The position numbers and the translations under genes are program-made. The notes beneath the pieces are model-generated. The model saw only the letters and a list, made by a program, of their open reading frames with translations, did not search any database and had not been told where the DNA came from. Positions 17,869 through 25,899 of a stretch of DNA of 64,000 nucleotides are shown here, one piece after another. How positions within the stretch are numbered: the stretch's first letter is position 1; every line of letters starts with the position of its first letter. The stretch is taken from NCBI RefSeq assembly GCF_001404515.1, contig NZ_CXWE01000008.1, positions 307,206 to 371,205 of the forward strand. Direction: 5' to 3'. This stretch comes from Roseibium album (GTDB lineage Bacteria > Pseudomonadota > Alphaproteobacteria > Rhizobiales > Stappiaceae).

Positions 17869-19035
17869 TCAAGCTGCAAAGATAGACCGGTAGAGATCTT
17901 CGTACTGGCGCGCCCGTGAAGGCCAGCCATATGCCCGGGCGGCATGAACGGCGTCTTCGCGCAGATCCGGTCGCTGTTCCAGCTCCAGATATTCCGACTT
18001 TACAACATCTGCTGCCTGACGAGGCTTCGAATAGTCAACCGTGCGAACAACCGAATGTTTCTCCGCAATGACCCTGAAGGCTTCATTGGCTTCAACAACG
18101 GGTATCAATCCCGCGCTCAGCGCCTCAATCAGGACGAGCCCGAAACCTTCATACTCGGACGCACTGACAAATAAACTGCACCGCGTGATCAAGTCCCTCA
18201 ACTGTGTATTCGTCAACCCGACATGAACGTCGACATTACCGGACACTCCGCGGGTTTCGGCCATTTGCAACAGTTCATTGCGCGTCAGATCAGACTCCAT
18301 GCCAGCGATATCGAGATGCCAACGGGGATCTTCGGCACAAAGCACTGCCATCATTTCAATCAGGCATTCCAACCGCTTGTTCGAAGAAAACCGTCCAAGT
18401 GTGAGCAGTCTTCTTTCTGGATGAAGCGTGGCGGCGTTCCGGAATTTTTCAATCGCCACGCCGTTTTCAATTAGGACCGACTTTCCTGGAGATATCTTGT
18501 TGAACAAGTCAAGATCACTGGTGCTGCAACAAGCAAGCGCTGAATACTGCGACGCTGACAAGCGCGTAAGCGTATTGAACCAGACAGATTTCAGCCTGGC
18601 GAAGTTTCGCGTATGAAAAAATCCGCCATGTGTCGTGGCCACCAGTTTCCGGCGATGTACCGGTCTCGTTATTGCAAGAAAATCGAAAAAGAAATCGATT
18701 GCGTGGACATGGACCAGATCAGCATCAGAAATCTGTCCGAGTACCGAAGGAGCGAGCGGATACCGCGAACTGCCTGAATAGGGAATACGGATCACTTCAA
18801 TGCCGTCGATGACATCGTGGTGCAAAAGACTTGTCCCCGGATCGGTGAACAGGCGGTCGAGTGTAACGATCCTGACGCTGGCGAACCGGTCTTTCTGCTG
18901 AACCGCCAGATTTCTGACGACATCTTCCAGCCCACCGATGCTCGGCGAATACTGCCTCACGACGTGAACAATATTCTTTCCCGAAAGGCTCGTGGGGTTG
19001 TTTTCCGCGATGTCCGGCTGACCTATTGCGTCCAT
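17869..19035 (-). CDS. Glycosyltransferase family 4 (GumH-like)
   Basis: A 388-residue GT-B retaining glycosyltransferase. It opens with HVVRQYSPSIGGLEDVVRNL, the usual glycine-rich acceptor-side start, and has the donor-site pattern RLLTLGRFSSNKRLECL, then FVSASEYEGFGLVLIEAL with the catalytic EX7E. It lies inside the exopolysaccharide locus, opposite in strand to the GH5 gene. GumH, a mannosyltransferase in xanthan synthesis, is the closest functional model, but the sugar cannot be assigned. ATG 19035 is preferred; an upstream start at 19089 would add 18 residues of poor character. Confidence 0.88.
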   Translation of the reverse strand: MDAIGQPDIAENNPTSLSGKNIVHVVRQYSPSIGGLEDVVRNLAVQQKDRFASVRIVTLDRLFTDPGTSLLHHDVIDGIEVIRIPYSGSSRYPLAPSVLGQISDADLVHVHAIDFFFDFLAITRPVHRRKLVATTHGGFFHTRNFARLKSVWFNTLTRLSASQYSALACCSTSDLDLFNKISPGKSVLIENGVAIEKFRNAATLHPERRLLTLGRFSSNKRLECLIEMMAVLCAEDPRWHLDIAGMESDLTRNELLQMAETRGVSGNVDVHVGLTNTQLRDLITRCSLFVSASEYEGFGLVLIEALSAGLIPVVEANEAFRVIAEKHSVVRTVDYSKPRQAADVVKSEYLELEQRPDLREDAVHAARAYGWPSRARQYEDLYRSIFAA

Positions 19036-19151
19036 CCAAGTTATCCGGCGATACTCGCTAAGTGGTGTTATCAGGAACCACATTATCATCCGCCCATCAA
19101 CAATACCTTTATCGCCAGTCCATTTGACGCAGAAGCCTCCGAAACAAACGC

Positions 19152-20222
19152 ATGTTCAAGCCCACTTCCGCTCTTCCACCGTCTCCTCCTCGGCTTGCAG
19201 CTGCAATTCGTCCTGCGTTCCTCTTCTGGTTCATTTGCGCCCTGGTCCAAATGCCTGCATCGGCTCAGGCGACCACATGCCTGCGGGGCGTTAATATTGC
19301 CGGCGCAGAGTTCGGAGATCCGGGTTCCATTCACGGTCAGGGTTACATCTACCCTTCGGAAACAACACTCGACTGGGCGGCGCAGCAGGAAATGACCGCG
19401 ATCCGGCTTCCATTCCTCTGGGAACGCCTGCAGCCGGAGCTTTTCGGCAACTTCGATCCTGCCGAACTCGCACGCCTGCAGGTCACCGTTCAAGCCGCCA
19501 ACAGCCGTGGCCTAAGCGTTGTTCTGGATCTGCACAACTATGCCGAATACAGGGGTCAGCGGCTTGGAACCGGCAAGGTCACGAGCGAAGCACTTGCCGA
19601 CTTCTGGAGGCGGCTGCCTCCTTATTTCGCTGGAAACGACATGGTCGTCTTCGGCCTTATGAACGAACCTGCCGACATCACGGCCAAGACCTGGTTCGAG
19701 GGAGCACAGGCGGGTCTCGATGCGATCCGCGACAGCGGCGCGGATCAACTGGTGCTGGTTCCGGGCACGATCTGGACAGGCGCATCACACTGGTTCGACG
19801 AACAGGATGGAGGGTCGAACGCGGATCATTTCCGGAACATTTCCGACAAGGCGGACAATTTCGCTTTCGAGTTCCATCAATATCTGGATGAAGACTACTC
19901 CGGAACGCATGCATCCTGCCCACGCACGCAAGATGCGCTCAGCGCACTAAAAAAGGTAACTGACTGGATGAGAGACCACGATTTCAAGGGTTTTCTCGGT
20001 GAATTTGGTGGCAGCCAGTCGGAAGATTGCCTGGAGGGTCTCAAGGACGTTGCCGGATATCTCAACAACAATCACGATACATGGATCGGCTGGACGGCAT
20101 GGGCCGCTGGCGACTGGTGGGGAGACTATCCCTTGTCCCTGCAACCGTCTGCAGATGGTGAAAAGCCTCAAACAGTGGCGCTTAAACCGTTTTTCAACGG
20201 CTTTTCCGGCCAATGTGAATGA
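19152..20222 (+). CDS. Secreted glycoside hydrolase family 5 (endoglucanase-like)
   Basis: A 356-residue extracytoplasmic hydrolase with a signal peptide (hydrophobic core around residues 20-38, ending near ASAQA). The GH5 fold is shown by IRLPFLWERLQP, LDLHNYAEYRG, the acid/base Glu in GLMNEPAD (about 171), FEFHQYLD, and the nucleophile Glu in LGEFGGS (about 284), plus DTWIGWTAWAAGDWWG. Cellulase-type GH5 enzymes often sit in exopolysaccharide operons with a cellobiose-like backbone, where they trim or release the polymer. The neighbours here (GumK- and GumH-like) fit that. Confidence 0.9.
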   Translation: MFKPTSALPPSPPRLAAAIRPAFLFWFICALVQMPASAQATTCLRGVNIAGAEFGDPGSIHGQGYIYPSETTLDWAAQQEMTAIRLPFLWERLQPELFGNFDPAELARLQVTVQAANSRGLSVVLDLHNYAEYRGQRLGTGKVTSEALADFWRRLPPYFAGNDMVVFGLMNEPADITAKTWFEGAQAGLDAIRDSGADQLVLVPGTIWTGASHWFDEQDGGSNADHFRNISDKADNFAFEFHQYLDEDYSGTHASCPRTQDALSALKKVTDWMRDHDFKGFLGEFGGSQSEDCLEGLKDVAGYLNNNHDTWIGWTAWAAGDWWGDYPLSLQPSADGEKPQTVALKPFFNGFSGQCE

Positions 20223-20264
20223 ATGGAGCTCAATAAACACGTACATGCGTTGAAAGGTCTTTGA

Positions 20265-21353
20265 ATGCCTGAGGAAATCCTGCTGGTTTCACGGCACGAC
20301 TACCGGACCGGGTGGCGCGCAAACCTGCATTTTCTTGCCGATGCCTATCGCGACCTCGGCTGCAATGTCCGTTTCGTGTCCACCGGCTTCAGCCCGCTGT
20401 CGCTTCTTTCGAGCGATCACCGCAAGGGTTTGTTTTGGGCCGGCAACACGTGGCAGAACATAAACGGTGTCGATTGTTACCTCTGGCGCTCGATCATTCA
20501 TCCGTTTGGCAAGGGTCTGGGCAACCTCAAGTCCCTGACCAGTGGCTTGTTCAAATGGTGGATCAACTCGACATGCAACGCCCTGGACGACGCTGCAGCA
20601 TCTGCAGACGTCGTCATTGTCGAGTCGGGCATCTCGGCGAGCCTGGTCGGCCGGATCCGCCGCTCTGCTCCAAAGGCGAAAATCATCTACCTTGTGTCTG
20701 ACCTGCTCGATACTGTGGGGGCACATCCATTCATCGAAGAACAGCTCTTCCGGGACAGGGACGCCATCAGCCACATCGTGGTCGTTGCACGGGCGATGGC
20801 GGCACATTTCGAACCGTATCGTCGGCCCGTTCATTTCATACCGCACGGATTGTCGAAATCCGAATTCGACAATATAGGTCCAAGGCCCTATTCGGCAGGC
20901 AGGAACGTTGTCACCGTCGGTTCGATGTTGTTCGACCCCGGTTTCTTCCATGTCGGTGCCAGGAGTTTTCCGGACGTCCAGTTCCATCTCATCGGAACCC
21001 CACAGATGGAAGAGAAACCCGAAAACGTAACGGAATACGGCCGCATGCCATTTGACCAGACACTGCCGTTCCTGAAGCATGCAGATGCTGGCATTGCCCC
21101 TTATCACGATCAGGACCATGCCGAATACCTGTCCGATTCCAGCATGAAGCTCATGCAGTATGACTACCTGCAGCTACCGGCAATCTGCCCGGACTTCGCG
21201 GCCGGCGACAACGTGAACCGGCACGGGTACCGACCGGGAAACGAACCGTCGATCCGGACTGCCATTGAAAACGCCCTGCAGACGCCATTCAAAGCAAACA
21301 CAACCGAAATGCTTGACTGGAAGGATGTGGCAACAAGATATATTGAACTCTAG
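20265..21353 (+). CDS. GumK-like glucuronosyltransferase (GT70)
   Basis: A 362-residue inverting GT-B enzyme resembling GumK, which adds glucuronic acid to the lipid-linked mannosyl-cellobiose of xanthan. The N-terminus (HDYRTGWRANLHFLAD followed by RFVSTGFSPLSLLS) closely follows the GumK acceptor domain, and YLVSDLLDTVGAHPF matches its middle. The donor side has TVGSMLFDPGFF and YHDQDHAEYLSDSSMKLMQYD. It comes 42 bases after the GH5 gene. The exact sugar is inferred from family. Confidence 0.85.
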   Translation: MPEEILLVSRHDYRTGWRANLHFLADAYRDLGCNVRFVSTGFSPLSLLSSDHRKGLFWAGNTWQNINGVDCYLWRSIIHPFGKGLGNLKSLTSGLFKWWINSTCNALDDAAASADVVIVESGISASLVGRIRRSAPKAKIIYLVSDLLDTVGAHPFIEEQLFRDRDAISHIVVVARAMAAHFEPYRRPVHFIPHGLSKSEFDNIGPRPYSAGRNVVTVGSMLFDPGFFHVGARSFPDVQFHLIGTPQMEEKPENVTEYGRMPFDQTLPFLKHADAGIAPYHDQDHAEYLSDSSMKLMQYDYLQLPAICPDFAAGDNVNRHGYRPGNEPSIRTAIENALQTPFKANTTEMLDWKDVATRYIEL

Positions 21354-21526
21354 GGCACGGTCTCCGGTAATCAATCATCAAATCTTAATTGCTCATATCT
21401 ATAAGTTGTTTCTGCTTGTACGACGGCAAATAACGTAAAATCCGGTGCGGAATCGCGGATACCGGAAACCGTTAGGGCACCAACAAAAAGACACGCCAAC
21501 GGAATAACTGCGATGGGCCCCACCTG

Positions 21527-22987
21527 ATGGCATCCATGTTGCGAATGTCAGTTGTGAATACTTCAGCCGGCATGCTGTCGATGATCGCAGGCTTTGTCTG
21601 CAGCATCATCGTTGCCAGAACCCTTGGTGTGGATGGAACCGGTATCGTTGCCTATGCGTTGTGGTTCATGTCGGTGGCCACGCTTGTTGCGGATCTGGGC
21701 ATGCCCCAGGCGACATTGCGCTTCATTGCTCGGGACACCGACGGCAGTCCGGAACTGAGAAGCGGCTTGTTCCGCAGATTGTTTTACCGCTTTGCATCGG
21801 CGTCCGTCGTGGCTGCGCTCGCAATGGCCTGTTACGCTTTCTGGTTGCTTCAGCGCGGTCTGGTCGAAAACGCGACTGTCTGGTTCGTCACCATCGCCCT
21901 CTATCTCAGCTATGCCTATTCGACCATGGCGATCGGAGCGGCCCAGGGACTGGGGCAATTCGACCGGGCAGCGCACCGGACGCTGGTCGGCTGTCTGATC
22001 CAACCTTTTGCCGTTCTGGGCGGTGCTCTCGTTCTCGGACCTGCGGGTGCCATTCTCGGACACGCGCTTCGGCATCTGCCGCAAGCAATGGACCTGAAAT
22101 CCTATCTGGCAAAAAGACCCTCCGAAAGAAAACCAATTCCAACTGAAATCCGCAGGTATGCGAAAAACAACTGGATTTCAGGGAGTATCCTTGCGTTGTT
22201 CGGAGCGCGGATCGAGCTGGCGATCATCGGGTTCTTTTTTTCGATCACCCAGGTTGGTTTTTATTCCATCGGCCTGACGATGGCCGGCATGATCGCGCAG
22301 CTGGCGCTCTTCATTGTCGCGTTTGTGGTTCCCAAATTCGGGGAATTGCACGATCAGGCGAACGACCGGGCCTTTGCCGATGCTTTCGAGAGAACAATCC
22401 GTTGGTTGTCCATCGTCATTGCACCAATCACGATCGGTGGAGCCGCAATTGCTCCCGAACTCATCCCTCTTGTCTTTGGTTCCGACTTCTCCCCAGCCGT
22501 CGGTCCGGCGGTGATACTGCTTGTCTTTTCCATTGCTCAGGCGCTGGCCGCAGTTCTTTCCCGCGCTATTCTCGCAAAGAACCGCAGCTCCGATGAACTT
22601 CGAATGTCACTTGTCTGGTGCGGCCTTTCAATTGTGGCCCTGATGATCGTTATTCCATCTTTCGGACAAACAGGCGCTGCATGGACGAGAGGCGCTGTGA
22701 ATACTCTTCTGCTGGGCATTCTCACGATCTATTGCAGCCGTGTGCTCAACCTCCACGTTCCGGTTCTGACACTGACCAAGAGCATTTCAGCCGCCGCCCT
22801 TTGTGCTGGAGCCGCACTTGGCGTTCTGCAATTTGTCTCCGGCATTCCGGGTCTCGTTCTGGCGGTGATGGCTGCCGCACCGGTCTATATCGTCGCGCTG
22901 CTCATACTGCGAACGGTGCCCTCGTCCGAACTTGAACCGCTAGCGAACGAGGTCAGATCCCGTCTTGGGTTGAATAATTTCTCCTGA
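21527..22987 (+). CDS. Oligosaccharide flippase (Wzx/GumJ-like)
   Basis: A 486-residue multi-pass membrane protein with 12-14 hydrophobic helices and the polysaccharide-synthesis MOP-flippase start (SVVNTSAGMLSMIAGFVCSI, then ARTLGVDGTGIVAYAL). It would move lipid-linked repeat units across the inner membrane. Its place after the GumK-like gene fits. A 173-base AT-rich gap with no clear gene precedes it, so it may have its own promoter. Confidence 0.88.
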   Translation: MASMLRMSVVNTSAGMLSMIAGFVCSIIVARTLGVDGTGIVAYALWFMSVATLVADLGMPQATLRFIARDTDGSPELRSGLFRRLFYRFASASVVAALAMACYAFWLLQRGLVENATVWFVTIALYLSYAYSTMAIGAAQGLGQFDRAAHRTLVGCLIQPFAVLGGALVLGPAGAILGHALRHLPQAMDLKSYLAKRPSERKPIPTEIRRYAKNNWISGSILALFGARIELAIIGFFFSITQVGFYSIGLTMAGMIAQLALFIVAFVVPKFGELHDQANDRAFADAFERTIRWLSIVIAPITIGGAAIAPELIPLVFGSDFSPAVGPAVILLVFSIAQALAAVLSRAILAKNRSSDELRMSLVWCGLSIVALMIVIPSFGQTGAAWTRGAVNTLLLGILTIYCSRVLNLHVPVLTLTKSISAAALCAGAALGVLQFVSGIPGLVLAVMAAAPVYIVALLILRTVPSSELEPLANEVRSRLGLNNFS

Positions 22988-23209
22988 GGCTCAGCACGAT
23001 CCAGAACTGCGGAGGTCATCGGTGACCGGAGTTTGTCCCGAAGTCGTTTAAGCAGTTATTAGCCAGACTTTTTTATGGTGATGGTGGTCCGGGGTCTACG
23101 GGGCCGCATCGATACAGATCGCAGGCGACCACGACACAGGATCATTGGGCTCGTCTCATGGGACGAAGACCGCCGCTCGTTGCCTTAACAAAGAAGATTG
23201 TTCCAAGTC

Positions 23210-24400
23210 ATGACTATCGAAACCGCATTTGGCCATCGGTCCGGCCCCCTCTCGAATGCGCTTGGCCGGATCTTTTCCACGAACGTCGTGAACACCATCT
23301 CCGTAGGTGTCTTTTCCCTGATCGTACTGGGTACACTCGCGCTCGCCTATTTCAATCCCGTCTACAACTGGGACATTCTGGCGTATGTCGGTATCGCCGT
23401 GGAAGACAGGCTTGAAACGGCGGAAGAAATTCATGCAACCGCCTACAAGGAAGTTCAGGATGCCGCGTCCGATCTTCAGTTCTACAAGGTAACAGCGAGC
23501 ATTCCCTACCGCGTCGGGCAGTACGAGAATCCGGAGCACTTCGTCTCCCTGTTTCCCATGTATCGCGTGAAGGTTGCCTATACCGAGGCCATCAAGATAC
23601 TCGGGGATGTGGCTGGGCATGTCCATGCCACAACCATCATCTCGACCGCTTCAGCTGCGCTTGTCGGGTTCATCATCATCGTCTGGAGTTTTCGTCGGGA
23701 CTTCGTGCAGGGCTTGCTTGTTGTCGGACCTGTCGCCATCCTGATCGGATACGTGTTTTCAGCTCGTGAAGCGACACCCGACCTCATGATGGCCGTCTTC
23801 AGTCTCCCGGCCATTTACTTCGTCTGCCGCGAAAAGCCGCTCTTTGCCGCACCGTTTCTTTATCTGATGTTTCTCGTGCGTCCGGACGGCATCCTCTTGT
23901 TTTTCGCTCTCCTGCTGGCTTCGCTTGCACTCGGCAAACACAGGCTGATTTATCTCGGTCTGTTCGTCGCCTGCGTCTTCCTGTATTTTCCCGTCGTGGG
24001 ATCCGCAGACCATCCTGGCTGGTGGACACACTTCTATTTCTCGAACATCGAATACCAGGACGATATGCGCGGATTTGCTCCGGCGTTTGACGCAACCCTT
24101 TACGTGAAGGCGCTTGTCGTCAATCTCGCCAGAACCGTGCAGACTTATGACTGGTTGATGCTTCTCGCGGTTTTCCTGTTCGGATTCGTGCTGCTGGTAC
24201 GCAGTGGCAGGGAGATCTCCAAGGGGCAGTGGATCGCGGTGATTGCGCTGACACTTTGCATCGGCGGGAAGTTCGTTACCTTCCCGCTTCCGGACGACCG
24301 GATCTACCTGCCGTACATGCTGCCTCTGTTGCTGGTGCTGATGGAAATCTGGAGGCCGGAATTTTCATATCCGGCTGAAAGGATCAGGTCGGATCAGTAG
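23210..24400 (+). CDS. Multi-pass membrane protein, GT-C-like
   Basis: A 396-residue integral membrane protein with about ten hydrophobic helices. After the first helix comes an exposed loop with NPVYNWDILAYVGIA, recalling the acidic motif of GT-C glycosyltransferases that use polyprenyl-phosphate sugars; later segments include LYLMFLVRPDGILLFFALL and a periplasmic loop rich in aromatic residues (HPGWWTHFYFSN). I do not recognise the family with certainty. It lies between the flippase and the VPLPA-CTERM gene and ends before a strong terminator. The ATG at 23210 is preferred to TTG 23198. Confidence 0.65.
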   Translation: MTIETAFGHRSGPLSNALGRIFSTNVVNTISVGVFSLIVLGTLALAYFNPVYNWDILAYVGIAVEDRLETAEEIHATAYKEVQDAASDLQFYKVTASIPYRVGQYENPEHFVSLFPMYRVKVAYTEAIKILGDVAGHVHATTIISTASAALVGFIIIVWSFRRDFVQGLLVVGPVAILIGYVFSAREATPDLMMAVFSLPAIYFVCREKPLFAAPFLYLMFLVRPDGILLFFALLLASLALGKHRLIYLGLFVACVFLYFPVVGSADHPGWWTHFYFSNIEYQDDMRGFAPAFDATLYVKALVVNLARTVQTYDWLMLLAVFLFGFVLLVRSGREISKGQWIAVIALTLCIGGKFVTFPLPDDRIYLPYMLPLLLVLMEIWRPEFSYPAERIRSDQ

Positions 24401-24432
24401 GGGCGCCTGATCGCGATCCTGGAAGCAATAAA

Positions 24433-24453
24433 CGCCGCCCGATGAGGGCGGCG
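24433..24453. terminator. Bidirectional intrinsic terminator
   Basis: CGCCGCCC at 24433-24440 pairs with GGGCGGCG at 24446-24453 around a GATGA loop. The plus strand continues CTTTGGTTTGT and the minus strand continues TTTATTGC, so it can stop both the membrane-protein gene ending at 24400 and the VPLPA-CTERM gene ending at 24525. Confidence 0.85.
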
Positions 24454-24524
24454 CTTTGGTTTGTAATCCTGTGCTCGACATTGAGCGCTGAGACGGCAAA
24501 TGCGCGTCACATGCCGCGTTGAAT

Positions 24525-25106
24525 TCAAGCGCTCTTGCGGGACCTGAACAGCGCCAGACCACCAAGGGCCGACAGGAGAAGTACGGCGCCAGCCGGTAGC
24601 GGAACAACCGTTGCATGGACTGACCAGTATCCGTCTTCGATGGGTGGCAAGCCGCCTGCTGTTGCATCGACCTGGAAGGAATGTGTTCCTGCTCCCAGAA
24701 TGCCAAGCACGCTCGGTCCACCCGTCCCTGCGAAGCTGAAGGTATTTCCGCCCCAATTGAAATCGCCGTCAAAAAGGCTACCTGCATGGGGTGCCCATCT
24801 AAAGGCGATTTTGTAGGCCCTATCCAGGGTCATGGTCCAGCCGTCTTTGAAATTGGTGCTGCTCGCATGTCTGACGGTGCCGAAAATATGAGTATCGCCT
24901 ACAAGGCTAAACGACGGATTCCCGGTTCCATTGCTGAAATCGTCGTACAAGGGTGTACCGCCCGGCGCCCACGGGTTAAGTGGTTTGGGACCATTTTCCT
25001 GAACGTTGCCGGATATATTGCCCGAAATCGGGGCCGCATTTGCTATTCCTGCGGTTGCCAGGGGGATAGCCACTGCTGCGGCCAATGCTAAGCCAAGAAT
25101 TCTCAT
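24525..25106 (-). CDS. VPLPA-CTERM sorting-domain protein
   Basis: A 193-residue secreted protein with a signal peptide (hydrophobic core about residues 4-20, cleavage near ANA-AP), a Gly/Asn/Phe-rich beta-type body, and a C-terminal sorting tail: VPLPAGAVLLLSAL, then a hydrophobic stretch and RSRK. Such tails are substrates of exosortase systems that cleave and anchor proteins at the surface together with exopolysaccharide. No exosortase gene lies in this window. TAGGAG sits seven bases before the ATG at 25106. The position next to the EPS locus suggests a matrix or surface protein. Confidence 0.85.
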   Translation of the reverse strand: MRILGLALAAAVAIPLATAGIANAAPISGNISGNVQENGPKPLNPWAPGGTPLYDDFSNGTGNPSFSLVGDTHIFGTVRHASSTNFKDGWTMTLDRAYKIAFRWAPHAGSLFDGDFNWGGNTFSFAGTGGPSVLGILGAGTHSFQVDATAGGLPPIEDGYWSVHATVVPLPAGAVLLLSALGGLALFRSRKSA

Positions 25107-25264
25107 GTGAAGCTCCTACCAATACAAAATCTGCCCCAAATGTAAAAAAACCGAGTTTCCTTAGATGAAACTTTCTCTTTTCATGCGGAATATTAACATA
25201 TTATTAACTCTAAGGAAATGTTCGCATTGAAATAAAAAACATTACAGAACAATGGGTTACATGT

Positions 25265-25495
25265 TTACCCTGCAATCTCTGCGTTATCCGGCGGACGCTC
25301 AAGCTTCAGGCGATATTTTTTCAGCGAGTCCGCTCTGGAGAAAATCACCCCACACGCCTGGATGGCGTTGGTACACACCGCAATGCAATCTGTCGTTTCA
25401 CCAGATGGCATTTGCCTGATTTTCGCTCGTCCGAGACATTGCTCGCACTCAGCAAAAAACACAGGCTCACGCATCTTGCGATCGACACGTTTCAC
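25265..25495 (-). CDS. Small Cys-containing hypothetical protein (doubtful)
   Basis: A 76-codon frame starting with GTG at 25495 (or an inner ATG at 25474). It contains five Cys residues, including a CEQC pair and a later DCIAVCTNAIQAC pattern, which could bind metal. Codon choice is less biased than in neighbouring genes, the frame stays open upstream without a good start, and no ribosome-binding site is evident. It may be a remnant of a larger gene. No function assigned. Confidence 0.28.
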   Translation of the reverse strand: MKRVDRKMREPVFFAECEQCLGRAKIRQMPSGETTDCIAVCTNAIQACGVIFSRADSLKKYRLKLERPPDNAEIAG

Positions 25496-25899
25496 CGTGT
25501 TGTGGTGCTTGTCGTCAATCTGGCCATAATCCTGACGGCGTGTGGCTGGCTGATGTTTCCGGCGGTCTCGTACTGCCGGTCAGACGCAGCAGGGTGATAC
25601 CCACGAGATGATGGTTCGCGGTGACCTGCCCGACGCTCTTCGTCGGCGGCACGTTCGTCTCATTCCACCTTCCGCACGAGCAGATCCACCCAGCTGCGAA
25701 CTGCCGTTGTTTACGATGCCCGTTGAAAGGTGATCCAAGTTCTCAATCGGCCGCGCGAGGTCGTGGAACGATTTGGGCGGATTCGGAGCGCAACCTAACC
25801 CATCTGAAATCAAAAGGCCCGCTCGATCTGAGCGGGCCTTTCAACTTGTTCTCCAACCGGCGGCAGCATGAAGCGCTCCGGCATCCGGCAGTCTGCCGG
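25496..25899. other. Region without clear gene
   Basis: About 400 bases with short frames on both strands, none with a convincing start, codon bias or family resemblance. GC content is normal for coding DNA in places, which would fit a decayed gene. The only clear element is the terminator at 25813-25841. Confidence 0.5.
25813..25841. terminator. Strong intrinsic terminator
   Basis: A perfect 12-base stem (AAAGGCCCGCTC at 25813-25824 with its complement at 25830-25841) around a GATCT loop. On the minus strand it is followed by TTTTGATTTC, so it serves the aminotransferase operon ending at 25900; on the plus strand the tail is short. Confidence 0.85.

Noticed and set aside
25412..25597. 61-codon plus-strand frame with one hydrophobic segment
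   Set aside because: No ribosome-binding site, overlaps another doubtful frame, and no recognisable family.
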